A stretch of DNA of 64,000 bases from Candidatus Promineofilum glycogenicum. GTDB taxonomy: Bacteria > Chloroflexota > Anaerolineae > Promineifilales > Promineifilaceae. The translations under genes and the position numbers were made by a program. Position 1 is the first letter of the stretch. Every line of letters starts with the position of its first letter. Below, one piece after another: positions 43,133 through 51,509 of this stretch. The stretch covers positions 143,761 to 207,760 of the forward strand of contig JADJHJ010000013.1 in NCBI GenBank assembly GCA_016707605.1, given 5' to 3'. The notes beneath the pieces are model-generated. The model worked only from the letters and a program-made list of their open reading frames with translations. It was not told the DNA's origin and ran no database searches.

Positions 43133-44383
43133 ATGGCCGATCAGTTTCTAAGCTTGACCGACCGCCAGCAGTTGGCGAAGACGCTATCCAACGTCTATGA
43201 CCTGAAGATGGGGCCGGCGGCGCGGGCCGCGTTTCTGGAGACGGCCGGGCTGGGCCGCTTCGTGCCGGCGGTCAATCTGGCCGCCGAAGCGCCGCGCACC
43301 CTGGCCGCCGAACTCGTCACCAAACTGGAGCCGTTCGGCATGTTGCCGGCCATCCCCAGCCAGCCGCAGTATCATGCCCTGGGCGCGCTGGTCGACTACG
43401 TGCGCCAGTTGAGCGACACCCCCGCCACCGACGCCCGCCTGATGGCCGAGATGATGGTCAGGTACCAGCTCATCGCCGACCCGCTCTACCTGGATCGGCT
43501 GAAGTCGGAGTACCAGCTCGACGTGCAGCCGGTGCGCCAGACCGACCCGGCCCTCTCGCCGCCGACCGACCCGCCGGCCCCGGCCGACGAACCGGCGTTT
43601 GAGCCGGTGGTGGGCGACCAGTCGGAGCTGGAACTCATCGTCAACTCCGAAGACAACTTCATCGACATCGACATGCTGGCCGGGGCGATCTACACCGCCC
43701 AGGCTGTCGGTCGGATTGAGTTGCCCAAGGGACGCGCCCACGGCACCGGCTTCTTGATCGGCCCCGACCTGATGCTGACCAACTACCACGTCTTCAAGAA
43801 CAAGGACGTACTGACCTCGGCCGTGGTGCGCTTTGACTACCACGCCAACGCCGACGGGGCGATCACCAAGGGGCGCGTCTTCGAGTTCCAGCCCGACTTC
43901 TACGTCGGCAGCCCGGACAAGGAGCTTGACTTCGCCCTGGTCAAGATCAAGGGCGAACCGCTGGCCGACCGCAAGTTGCAGCCGGGCGACGAAGACCTGG
44001 GCTATCTGGAGCTGTTGCGGCGCGGGCGGCACCGCGGCTATCTGCTGCTGGCCCCGCGCGAGATCGTCGAGCACGAGCGCGTTAACATCATCCAGCACCC
44101 CAACGGCAACCCGCAGAAGGTGGTGCTGACGCAGAACTACGTGCTGGCCAACATGTCGGCCGACCGCGTGCACTACCTGGCCGACACACTGCCCGGCTCA
44201 TCCGGCTCGCCGGTGCTCAACCGCTACTGGGAGGTCATCGCCCTGCACCACAGCGGCGGCGCTCACCCACCGCAGAAGGCCAACAACAACCTGCAAAAGG
44301 TACTGAAGGGACTTTACAAGTTCAACGAGGGCATTCCGATTCGGGCGATCATGCCCAAGATCGAGCGGTATCTACCGCAGTAA
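43133..44383 (+). CDS. Trypsin-like serine protease with N-terminal effector-associated-type domain
   Basis: A 416-residue protein without signal peptide or membrane helix. Residues about 10-92 are helical (RAAFLETAGLGRFVPAVNL, PRTLAAELVTKLEPFG, ALGALVDYVRQL) and resemble the C-terminal domain of the preceding adaptor. A Pro/Asp linker leads to a V8/trypsin-like protease at about 180-400: catalytic His219 (LTNYHVF), Asp266 (ELDFALVKI) and Ser357 (LPGSSGSPVLN). It is thus a complete cytoplasmic protease, likely activated through domain contact with the adaptor. AGGAGGG precedes the start. Its substrate is unknown; the next membrane protein is one candidate. Confidence 0.85.
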   Translation: MADQFLSLTDRQQLAKTLSNVYDLKMGPAARAAFLETAGLGRFVPAVNLAAEAPRTLAAELVTKLEPFGMLPAIPSQPQYHALGALVDYVRQLSDTPATDARLMAEMMVRYQLIADPLYLDRLKSEYQLDVQPVRQTDPALSPPTDPPAPADEPAFEPVVGDQSELELIVNSEDNFIDIDMLAGAIYTAQAVGRIELPKGRAHGTGFLIGPDLMLTNYHVFKNKDVLTSAVVRFDYHANADGAITKGRVFEFQPDFYVGSPDKELDFALVKIKGEPLADRKLQPGDEDLGYLELLRRGRHRGYLLLAPREIVEHERVNIIQHPNGNPQKVVLTQNYVLANMSADRVHYLADTLPGSSGSPVLNRYWEVIALHHSGGAHPPQKANNNLQKVLKGLYKFNEGIPIRAIMPKIERYLPQ

Positions 44384-44482
44384 TCAGTATTCAGTAGGTC
44401 AGTAGGTCAGTATTCAGTAGGCGTCAATCACGAAATACTGACCTACTGACCTACTGACCTACTGAACACTGACCACTGACCA
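44384..44482. repeat. Large CAGTAGGT/ACCTACTG hairpin (family F)
   Basis: Three to four CAGTAGGT-type octamers face ACCTACTG octamers around CGTCAATCACG. It fills the gap between the protease and membrane-protein genes. Confidence 0.92.
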
Positions 44483-44498
44483 CCTGGAGACTTCACAC

Positions 44499-44942
44499 AT
44501 GGGACGTCGCATCATCACACCATACACCATCGAAGGCATGAAGGGCACGGGGACGACCGGCACGCCGGCCATGCGCGTGGATGGCTACTTCGACCGCGTC
44601 ATCAAGAGCATCCCCGGCGACATCGTGGCCGGCTGGACGGCCATCCTCGGCCTGTTCGGCGCGACGCCCGGCCTGGCGGCCGGCGTCACCACGACCAACA
44701 TCCTGTGGATCTTGTGGGCGCTGCTGACGGTGATCACCTTCTTCTGGACCTATCGCCAGACAAAGCTGCCCGGCGCGCAACCGGCGTGGACGCAGGTGTT
44801 TATCTCGACCTTTGCCTTTGTGGTGTGGGTGCTGGCGTTGGGCGCGCCGTTCAACACGCTGCCCTTCTACGATACCCGCCTGGCGGCGGCGATTCTGATC
44901 GTCTTTACCCTGGCCGTCGGGGCCTTGCAGCCGCGCGAATAA
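44499..44942 (+). CDS. Small membrane protein, third gene of the adaptor/protease module
   Basis: A 147-residue protein with a soluble N-terminus of about 40 residues (MGRRIITPYTIEGMKGTGT) and three to four hydrophobic segments: IVAGWTAILGLFG, NILWILWALLTVITFFWTY, VFISTFAFVVWVLALGA and AAAILIVFTLAVGAL. I know no named family. The polar turn SIPGD before the first segment recalls other small membrane proteins seen with effector-associated domains. Its place after the protease suggests a membrane-acting effector or protease target. GGAG precedes the ATG; its last 76 bases overlap the convergent threonine-synthase reading frame. Confidence 0.55.
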   Translation: MGRRIITPYTIEGMKGTGTTGTPAMRVDGYFDRVIKSIPGDIVAGWTAILGLFGATPGLAAGVTTTNILWILWALLTVITFFWTYRQTKLPGAQPAWTQVFISTFAFVVWVLALGAPFNTLPFYDTRLAAAILIVFTLAVGALQPRE

Positions 44943-46252
44943 CGGTCGGGGCGGGTCTCAGACCCCACGTGTGACTTGGTGGCGGGCCCACCTCCAGTCA
45001 TTGTCGCCATAACCCGGCGCAGGTCTGCCAGGTCGGGGGCGACGCGGTAGCCCTGGGTTCCGACCTGCTCCACGCCCTGCATGACGCCGGGCACGTCCTT
45101 CAGGCCGCTGCCGGTGTTGAGGACGACGACGCGCTCGTCGGCGGCCACCAACCCCTGAGCCACGGCCTTGAGCAGCCCGGCGTGGGCTGCCGCCCCGGCC
45201 GGCTCGCCGAAGACGCCGCTGCCGCGGGCCAGCAGCGGAATGGCGGTCAGAATCTCCTCGTCCGACACGGTGACGAACGCGCCGCCCGTCTCCACGACGG
45301 CGGCCATCGCCTTCAGCCGGTCGCGCGGCAGCCCGGCGCTGATGCTGTCGGCGCGGGTCTGGGCGTCGATGGGCGGCTTGGTCAGCACGTCCTCGCCCTT
45401 TTCCCACGCCTCGGCCAGATAGTTGCTGCCCGCGGCCTGCACGCCCATCAGCTTGGGCATGTGGTCGATCCAGCCCAGGGCCATGAGGTCTTTCAGCCCC
45501 TTGTGCAGCCCGCCGATGATGCAGCCGTCGCCGACGCTGACGAAGATGCGATCCGGCGCTTGCCAGTCCAGTTGCTCGCAAATCTCCAGCGTGGCCGTCT
45601 TCTTGCCCTCGCTCATGTACGGGTTGTAGCCGGTGTTGCGGTTGTACCAGCCGTAGGCGGCCGAAGCCTGGAGGCACAGGTCAAAGGCGTCGTCATACGT
45701 TCCCTTGACCAGCATGACCGTCGAGCCGAAGGCCAGCAGTTGGGCGATCTTGGCCGCCGGGGCCTTCTCCGGCACGAAGATGACGTTGGCCTGGCCGACG
45801 CTGGCGCACAGGCCGCTGAGGGCGGCGGCGGCGTTGCCGGTGCTGGCCGTGGTGATGATGGGCGCGCCGCGCTCCTGGGCCTTGACGACGGCGATGGCGC
45901 TGGCGCGGTCCTTGAAGGAGGCGCTGGGGTTGCGGCCGTCGTCCTTCACCCACACCTGGCGCAGGCCGAGTTCGGCGGCCAGCCGCGGCGCGTCGTAGAG
46001 CGGCGTCCAGCCGACTTGCAGCGGCGGCACGGCCGCGTCGGCCCGCACGGGCAGCAGCGGCTTGTAGCGCCAGATCGACGGCTCGAAGTTGCGGCGCAGG
46101 CTCTCGCGGCTGAGGCGCGTGGCGATCAGGTCGTAGTCGTAGACGACATCCAGGATGCCGTCCGGCCCGTAGGCCGGGTCAACGTAGTCAACCTCATCCG
46201 GCTGGAAGGTCTGGCCGCTGAGGAGGCTTCTTAGGTGGAGTACGTGGTCCAT
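44867..46252 (-). CDS. thrC: Threonine-synthase-family PLP enzyme
   Basis: A fold-type II PLP enzyme of 461 codons. NPSASFKDRAS holds the PLP lysine, TASTGNAAAALSG the phosphate/cofactor loop, and SVGDGCIIGGLHKGL the glycine loop; together they fit threonine synthase (O-phosphohomoserine to threonine). Place in a carbamoyltransferase/carbamate kinase cluster recalls E. coli ygeX, a diaminopropionate lyase of the same fold, so a catabolic role is an alternative. The last 40 or so codons run through a family A repeat remnant and antisense to the membrane gene; the true end is probably near LRRVMATM. Confidence 0.8.
   Translation of the reverse strand: MDHVLHLRSLLSGQTFQPDEVDYVDPAYGPDGILDVVYDYDLIATRLSRESLRRNFEPSIWRYKPLLPVRADAAVPPLQVGWTPLYDAPRLAAELGLRQVWVKDDGRNPSASFKDRASAIAVVKAQERGAPIITTASTGNAAAALSGLCASVGQANVIFVPEKAPAAKIAQLLAFGSTVMLVKGTYDDAFDLCLQASAAYGWYNRNTGYNPYMSEGKKTATLEICEQLDWQAPDRIFVSVGDGCIIGGLHKGLKDLMALGWIDHMPKLMGVQAAGSNYLAEAWEKGEDVLTKPPIDAQTRADSISAGLPRDRLKAMAAVVETGGAFVTVSDEEILTAIPLLARGSGVFGEPAGAAAHAGLLKAVAQGLVAADERVVVLNTGSGLKDVPGVMQGVEQVGTQGYRVAPDLADLRRVMATMTGGGPATKSHVGSETRPDRYSRGCKAPTARVKTIRIAAARRVS
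44942..44969. repeat. Degenerate family A palindrome
   Basis: The left part of the palindrome (GGGGCGGGTCTCAGACCCC) is kept and the right arm is eroded. It lies between the convergent membrane-protein stop and the body of the PLP enzyme gene. Confidence 0.75.
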
Positions 46253-46255
46253 AAT

Positions 46256-47203
46256 CTAGGCGACGAAGTGCGTTCCCGTCTCGCCCGCCAGCGCGCGGGC
46301 GATGTTGGCCGGGTCGGTGACGATGGCGTGCTGGCCGCCCGCTTCCAGGAAGTTGATGATGGCCTGAATCTTGGGGGCCATGCTGCCCTTGGCGAAGTGG
46401 GTGCCTTCGGCCAAATACTGCTTGGCCTCGGCCAGCGTCGCGCGGTCGAGCCAGCGCTGCTCCGGCTTGCCGAAGTTGAGGGCGACCTTCTCGACGGCCG
46501 TGCTGATGATGAACGTATCCGCGCCCAGCCGCGTGGCCAGCAGCGACGAGGCGAAGTCCTTGTCGATGACCGCGGCGATGCCGCGCAGATGGCCGTGCTC
46601 GTCGGCCACGACGGGGATGCCGCCGCCGCCGACGGTGATGACGATGTGACCGGCGTCAACGAGCGCCCGCACGGATGGCTCCTCAACGATGCGCATGGGC
46701 AGCGGCGAGGCGACGACGCGCCGCCAGCCGCGGCCGGCGTCCTCATTGCAGTCCCAGCCATCGACCTCGATGCGCCGCTGGGCGTCCTCTTCGCCCATGA
46801 ACGAGCCAATGGGCTTGCTCGGGTTCTGGAAGGCGGGGTCGTTGGCGTCGACTTCGGTCTGGGTGACGATGGTCGCCACCGGCTTGTCGATGCCCATGTC
46901 GAGGAAGTGGTTTTGCAGGCTTTGCTGGAGGGCGTAGCCGATGGCCCCTTGCGAGTCCGCGCCGCATACGTCGAGCGGCACCTCGTGCAACTCGTGCGCC
47001 GATAGTTCGCTACGGCGCAGGATGAAGCCGACCTGCGGCCCGTTGCCGTGGGCCACGGCCACGTTCCAGCCGGCCTGGATCATCTTGGCGATGTGGCCGG
47101 CCGTCTCGTAGGCGGCGTCGTACTGGTCTTCCACCGACTGGTGCTTCTTGTCCTTGATCAGCGAGTTGCCGCCAATGGCGATGACAGCGAGTTTCTGGGT
47201 CAT
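46256..47203 (-). CDS. arcC: Carbamate kinase
   Basis: A 315-residue amino-acid-kinase-fold enzyme that transfers phosphate from carbamoyl phosphate to ADP, giving ATP, CO2 and ammonia. AIGGNSLIKD, VAHGNGPQVG, VITVGGGGIPVV and VIDKDFASSLLA are the family's ATP- and carbamate-binding motifs, and FAKGSMAPKIQA near the end is typical. The length matches ArcC. It ends three bases before the PLP enzyme start and follows two carbamoyltransferase genes, so it should harvest ATP from carbamoyl phosphate they make. Confidence 0.93.
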   Translation of the reverse strand: MTQKLAVIAIGGNSLIKDKKHQSVEDQYDAAYETAGHIAKMIQAGWNVAVAHGNGPQVGFILRRSELSAHELHEVPLDVCGADSQGAIGYALQQSLQNHFLDMGIDKPVATIVTQTEVDANDPAFQNPSKPIGSFMGEEDAQRRIEVDGWDCNEDAGRGWRRVVASPLPMRIVEEPSVRALVDAGHIVITVGGGGIPVVADEHGHLRGIAAVIDKDFASSLLATRLGADTFIISTAVEKVALNFGKPEQRWLDRATLAEAKQYLAEGTHFAKGSMAPKIQAIINFLEAGGQHAIVTDPANIARALAGETGTHFVA

Positions 47204-47236
47204 TGGTGTCTCTCTTTAGTGGGATTTAGGAAGAGC

Positions 47237-47318
47237 ATCCACAGATCACACAGATTAAGGGTCACCCAGCCCAGGGCTTTCTCTTAAAATCTGCCCAATC
47301 TGCCCAATCTGCGGATCA
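47237..47318. repeat. Family D words, imperfect dyad
   Basis: CACAGATCACACAGATTA on the left and three AATCTGCCC words on the right; the arms match poorly, as if two D variants had recombined. It fills the gap between the carbamate kinase and YgeW-like genes. Confidence 0.75.
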
Positions 47319-47354
47319 CTAATTCTCAAACTGTGAAAGCTGTGATTCCAAACT

Positions 47355-48347
47355 TTACGAACGCATGGTCAGGGCCATGACGGCCTTTTGGGCGTGCAGG
47401 CGGTTTTCGGCCTGGTCGAAGACGACCGAGTTGGGGCCGTCCATGACTTCGCTGGTCACTTCGATGTCGCGGTCGGCCGGCAGCGGGTGCATGTAGACGG
47501 CGTCGTCCTTGGCCAACGCCATCAGGTCCTTATTGGTGATCCAGTGCTTGTACTGATCCTGGATGCGCTTGCCCTCGGTCTGGTCGGCGGTGACCAGCAG
47601 CGGCCCCCACGACTTGGCGTAGACCACGTCGGCGTCCTTCACGGCTTCGGTCATGCCGTCGGCGTCGCTGATGACCTCGAAGCCGGTCTTGTACTTGCGG
47701 GCCTGCTCCTGGGCCTGGTCCATGATCTCCGGCATGAGCTTGAACTCCGGCGGGTGGGCCAGCACCACGTCCATGCCGAAGCGCGGCAGTTGCAGCACCA
47801 GCGATTGGGGCACGGAGATGGGCTTCAGGTAGGACGAGGCGTAGGCCCACGACACGACGACCTTGCGCCGGCGCAGGTCGCGGCCTTTCTTCTCCATGAT
47901 GGTCATCAGGTCGGCCAGGCACTGGAAGGGGTGGTAGATGTCGCACTGCATGTTGAGCACCGGCACGCGCGACGCCTGGGCGACGAGGTTGAGGTAGCGG
48001 TTGCCCGTGCCCCAGGTGACGTGGCGGATGGCGATGCCGTCGAAGTAGCGGCCGAAGATCTCGCCCATCTCCGTCTCGGTGTCGCCGTGGGCGATCTGGG
48101 TCGTCTTGCTCTCGATGAACGCGGCGTGGCCGCCCAGTTGGGCCATGCCCGCCTCGAAGGAGCCGCGGGTGCGCGTGCTGCTGAAGAAGAACAGCATCGC
48201 CAGCACCTTGTCGCGCAGATAGGCGTGGGACTCGCCCAGGGCGCGCTTGCGCTTCAGGTCGAAGGCCACGTCGAGGACGGTCTCGACTTCCTCTTTCGAG
48301 AAGTCCAGGTCGCCGATCAGGTCACGGTTTCTCAGGTCGGTTTGCAT
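47355..48347 (-). CDS. ygeW: YgeW-like knotted carbamoyltransferase
   Basis: A 330-residue member of the aspartate/ornithine carbamoyltransferase superfamily closest by motif to E. coli YgeW. The carbamoyl-phosphate site is FFFSSTRTRGSFE. QCDIYHPFQCLADLM, VVSWAYASSYLKPISVPQSL and RFGMDVVLAHPPEF follow the YgeW pattern, not that of classical OTC. The second substrate of this group is not firmly known. CGGAGAA precedes the start. In E. coli the relative sits in a purine/amino-acid catabolic cluster with a PLP lyase and a carbamate kinase, as here. Confidence 0.82.
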   Translation of the reverse strand: MQTDLRNRDLIGDLDFSKEEVETVLDVAFDLKRKRALGESHAYLRDKVLAMLFFFSSTRTRGSFEAGMAQLGGHAAFIESKTTQIAHGDTETEMGEIFGRYFDGIAIRHVTWGTGNRYLNLVAQASRVPVLNMQCDIYHPFQCLADLMTIMEKKGRDLRRRKVVVSWAYASSYLKPISVPQSLVLQLPRFGMDVVLAHPPEFKLMPEIMDQAQEQARKYKTGFEVISDADGMTEAVKDADVVYAKSWGPLLVTADQTEGKRIQDQYKHWITNKDLMALAKDDAVYMHPLPADRDIEVTSEVMDGPNSVVFDQAENRLHAQKAVMALTMRS

Positions 48348-48369
48348 TGTGATTCTCCGAAGAATATTG

Positions 48370-48483
48370 ATCCGCAGATTAGGCAGATTTAGCAGATTTT
48401 CAGAAAAAGAGAACCAGAGCTACAGTATTTTCAACTCGATCTGGCTGCACTTGAAATCTGCCCAATCTGCCTAATCTGCGGAT
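48370..48483. repeat. Family D hairpin with a 55-nt loop
   Basis: ATCCGCAGATTAGGCAGATT on the left and its complement ending CTAATCTGCGGAT on the right, with three further word mismatches. The loop carries no gene. Confidence 0.9.
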
Positions 48484-48491
48484 AACTTCTC

Positions 48492-49446
48492 TTACTCCAT
48501 CTTGCCCATGACCAGCGCCAGCAGGGCCATGCGCATGACGACGCCGTTGAAGGCCTCTTGCCAGTAGCGCGACCAGCGGGTGATGTCCACGTCGGCCGGA
48601 ATCTCGTCCATGCGCGGCAGCGAGTGCAGCAGGATGGCGTCGGACTTGGCCTTGGTCGACAGCAGTTCGCGGGTGATCTTGTAGTTGGACGGCGTGCCGC
48701 CCACGTCACCGCTGCGCTCGTCGCGGCTCTTGGTGTAGTCGGGCTGGACGACCGGCTCGACCAGGATGACGTCGGCGTCGGCGATGGCCTGCTCGACGTG
48801 CTCGGCCTCGCGGAAGTTGAGGTTGTAGTTGGTCAGGTCGGCCTTCATCTCGTCGGTCAGCGACATGTCGGGCGGGCTGACGAAGGTGATGGGGCAGTCG
48901 AACTGCGACAGGCCATAGGCCAGCGAGTGCATGGTGCGCATGCGCATGTCGCCGACGGCCAGCCACTTCAGGCCGTCGATGCGGCCCTTTCTCGCGCAGC
49001 ACGGTGTAGAAGTCGGTCAGGATTTGCGTCGGGTGCTCGCCCCAGCCGTCGCCGCCGTTGATGATCGGAATGCTGGCCCACTTGGCCGCTTCGTGCGGCG
49101 CGCCCTGCTGGAAGTGGCGCATGACGATGACGTCGCCGTAGAACTCCAGCATCTTGACCGTGTCCTTGATCGACTCCTGATAGAAGTCGCCGGCGCGGGT
49201 CATCTTGGCGTCGGAGAAGCCGGTCACCTTGCCGCCCAGGCGCAGCATGGCCGCTTCGTGGGCCAGGCGGGTGCGGGTGGAGGGCTGATAGAAGGCGGTG
49301 ACGAGGATCTTGCCGGTGAGCAGGTCGCTCATCTGGCGCTCGCGGGCAATCGGTTCGAGTCGGGCGGCGATCTCGAATACGCGGAAGAACTCCTGCCGCT
49401 CGAAGTCCTTCAGGGACAGAATGTCACGTCCGGCAAAACTACGCAT
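48492..49446 (-). pseudogene. Aspartate-carbamoyltransferase-like enzyme (frameshifted)
   Basis: A PyrB-like carbamoyltransferase of about 317 residues in two frames. The first has FYQPSTRTRLAHEAAML (carbamoyl-phosphate site), VIVMRHFQQGAPHEAA and GDGWGEHPTQILTDFY; the second resumes at MRMRTMHSLAYGLSQF and ends with SLPRMDEIPADVDITRW and NGVVMRMALLAL. The slip is one extra base in AAAGGG near 48984-48990, probably a consensus error. AAAGGAGA lies before the ATG at 49446. It could make carbamoyl-aspartate for pyrimidines or, given the carbamate kinase, work in the catabolic direction. Confidence 0.85.
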
Positions 49447-49478
49447 GGTGCAATCTCCTTTGTATTTAGCAAATGCTT

Positions 49479-49516
49479 GTTGTGGGTCGTTGGTGTCTTC
49501 ACCAACGACCCACAAC
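49479..49516 (-). terminator. Perfect 17-bp hairpin between gntR and the ATCase-like gene
   Basis: GTTGTGGGTCGTTGGTG and its exact complement enclose TCTT, three bases past the gntR stop. No T tract follows, so it may be a processing or attenuation site or another palindromic repeat rather than a classical terminator. Confidence 0.5.
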
Positions 49517-49518
49517 TT

Positions 49519-50255
49519 TTACACTCTGCGGCGCAGCAGACGCAGCCGCAGCAGGTCATCACGAAAGTACGAGTAGGCCTTGACGATGGGTTCGTTGGCC
49601 TCGTTGTAGCCGGTCTCGTCGAACGACACCAGCGGCGTGCCGGGGCGATCTGGAGCAGGGTGGCCGTCTCGCCGTGGGCCACCACCGGCACGATGTCGGT
49701 CACGTAATACGCCAGCCGCTGCCGGGCGAAGTCATCGAGGAAGTCATAGATGGGCCGGGCCAGGTCGTCGGGCGTGTAGGCATCCAGCAGCGCCGGCCGC
49801 GGCAATACGTTGACGGCCAGGATGACCGGCACGTCGTTCTCCAGGAACAGCTTGCGCACATACAGCACGTCGTCAATGGGGCCAATGGCCAGGTCGGCCG
49901 CGGCGTCGTCATGGGGCAGGGCGGCGGCGGGCAGCGTGGTCACGTCGATGACGCGCGCCGCCGGCGTCAGGCCGTGGGCCAGCAGCATCGCTTCATAAGA
50001 CCAGATCTCATCCAGCCGCGAGCGGATTTGCAGCACAGGGTTGTTGACGAACGTGCCCGCACCCTGCTTGCGGCTGATCGTGCCCTCCATCTCCAGGCGG
50101 CTGAGGGCATCGCGCACTGTCGTGCGGCTGACGCCCAGCGCCTCGGCCAGCTCCGTCTCCGGCGGGATGCGGCCGCCGGGGAACTCGCCATTGACGATCA
50201 TGTCCTTGACGTGGGTTTTCACCTGGTCGGTTAGGGAGGGAGCGCGGCGGAGCAT
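49519..50255 (-). pseudogene. GntR/HutC-family regulator (frameshifted)
   Basis: A GntR regulator of about 245 residues. The winged helix is ELAEALGVSRTTVRDALSRL with EGTISRKQGAGTFV; the UTRA effector domain follows (VLYVRKLFLENDVPVILAVN). A missing G near 49640-49645 shifts the frame; the other frame restores TPLVSFDETGYNEANEPIVK and ends LRLRLLRRRV. It is the first gene upstream of the carbamoyltransferase cluster on the same strand and is its likely regulator; the effector would be a small metabolite bound by UTRA. Confidence 0.85.
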
Positions 50256-50260
50256 GGCAG

Positions 50261-50307
50261 TAAGCAGTAAGCAGTAAACAGTGTTCAGTAGGTCAGTAGG
50301 TCAGTTA
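50261..50307. repeat. CAGTAAG/CAGTAGGT words (family F)
   Basis: Tandem CAGTAAG then CAGTAGGT words directly before the gntR start codon. The 140 bases from here to the tRNA hold no recognisable gene. Confidence 0.8.
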
Positions 50308-50453
50308 GAGTGATGGGTATGATGGTATGATTGTATGACGAATCGTAGCGTGATTTTGGCGTTTGTCAAGGGCAATGTAGAGCAGGATGGTATCCTGCGG
50401 CGCGGTGGCGCTTGCGGGCCGGCAGCGGCTATGGTAGCATTGGGCCACTGTAT

Positions 50454-50527
50454 TGGGGCGTCGCCAAGTGGTTTAAGGCACCGGCCTTTGAAGCCGGCAC
50501 TCGCTGGTTCGAATCCAGCCGCCCCAG
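50454..50527 (+). tRNA. tRNA-Gln (anticodon TTG)
   Basis: A 74-nt cloverleaf: acceptor TGGGGCG/CGCCCCA, D arm GCC...GGC, anticodon stem CCGGC/GCCGG with loop CTTTGAA (anticodon TTG), and T arm GCTGG-TTCGAAT-CCAGC. The discriminator is G; the 3' CCA is not encoded. The sequence is very close to the common bacterial glutamine tRNA. Confidence 0.95.
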
Positions 50528-50644
50528 CCCAATGGGGGGGGCGGGGGGGGGCCTACACCCAACAGGTGCAAGCCGCCAAATTGCCGGGCGCCTGGAATCA
50601 AGAGCCTGAGGGGGTACGGCGGAGGGGGCCGGGAGGGAAATAAC

Positions 50645-51396
50645 ATGAATGCAGCCACCAAACGCGCCTATTTCGCCAACTCCACGAATCCGGCCACTTC
50701 ATCATCCCCAACCCCTGGGACGTCGGCGGCGTGCGCCGCCTGGAGAAGCTGGGCTTTAAGGCGTTGGCCACGACCAGCGCCGGCGCGGCCTGGGCGCTGG
50801 GGAAACAGGATGGCGAGTTAACGTTGGACGAAGCTCTGGACCATCTGCGGATGTTGTGCGCCGCCACCGACCTGCCGGTCAACGCCGACTTCGAGGCGGG
50901 CTTCGCCGACAGCCCGGAGGGGGTAGCGGCCAACGTCACCCTGGCCGTTGACACCGGCGTGGCCGGGGTGTCGATTGAGGACTGGAGCGGCGTAAGCATC
51001 TACCCCCTGTCGCTGGCCGTCGAACGCATCCGGGCGGCGCGGGCGGCCATCGACGCTTCGGGGCAGGACGTGCTGCTCGTCGGCCGCTCCGAGGGGTTCC
51101 GCATCGACAAGGTATCTATCCAGGAGACGATCGCCCGGCTGTCCGCCTATGCCGACGCCGGGGCCGACGTGCTCTATGCGCCCTGGATTGTCGACCTGGA
51201 TGAAGTCAAGGCGGTTGTCGAGGCAATCGCGCCCAAGCCGCTCAACGTGCTGCTGCACCATCCGGGCGTCATGGTTGGCGAGTTGGCGGCCGTTGGCGTG
51301 CGCCGCTTCAGCGTGGGCGCGCGGTTGGCCTCCTACACCTGGGCCGCCTTCGATGCCATGGCCGTCTCCGTCCGCGACAAAGGCCACTTGCCCTAG
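50645..51396 (+). pseudogene. Isocitrate lyase/PEP mutase-family enzyme (frameshifted near the start)
   Basis: A 250-residue TIM-barrel enzyme of the PEP mutase/isocitrate lyase superfamily. DFEAGFADSPEGVA carries the metal-binding acidic residues; VSIEDWSG and VLLVGRSEGF follow. The start MNAATKRAYF (GGGAGGG upstream) is separated from the rest by a missing base near 50675; the other frame restores the expected HESGHFIIPNPWDVGG. It lacks the loop cysteine motif of isocitrate lyase and is more like stand-alone oxaloacetate- or phosphonate-type C-C/C-P lyases. The substrate is unknown. Confidence 0.8.
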
Positions 51397-51407
51397 GAAG
51401 CACACAA

Positions 51408-51493
51408 GATCCGCAGATTACGCAGATTGGGCAGATTTAAGAGAGCCTCACAGTGTGATCCTGAATCTGCTAAATCTGCCTAATCTGCGGATC
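51408..51493. repeat. Family D hairpin
   Basis: GATCCGCAGATTACGCAGATT on the left and CTAAATCTGCCTAATCTGCGGATC on the right around a 30-nt centre with a smaller TCACAGTGTGA dyad. It lies between two genes and holds no gene. Confidence 0.9.
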
Positions 51494-51509
51494 AATACTC
51501 TTTGCCCTT

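Noticed and set aside
44384..44482. Tandem CAGTAGGT units as a CRISPR array
   Set aside because: The units are 8 bp, without unique spacers, and form an inverted pair; no cas gene is present.
50412..50609. A 65-codon protein frame over the tRNA
   Set aside because: It crosses the complete tRNA-Gln cloverleaf and has no family similarity.
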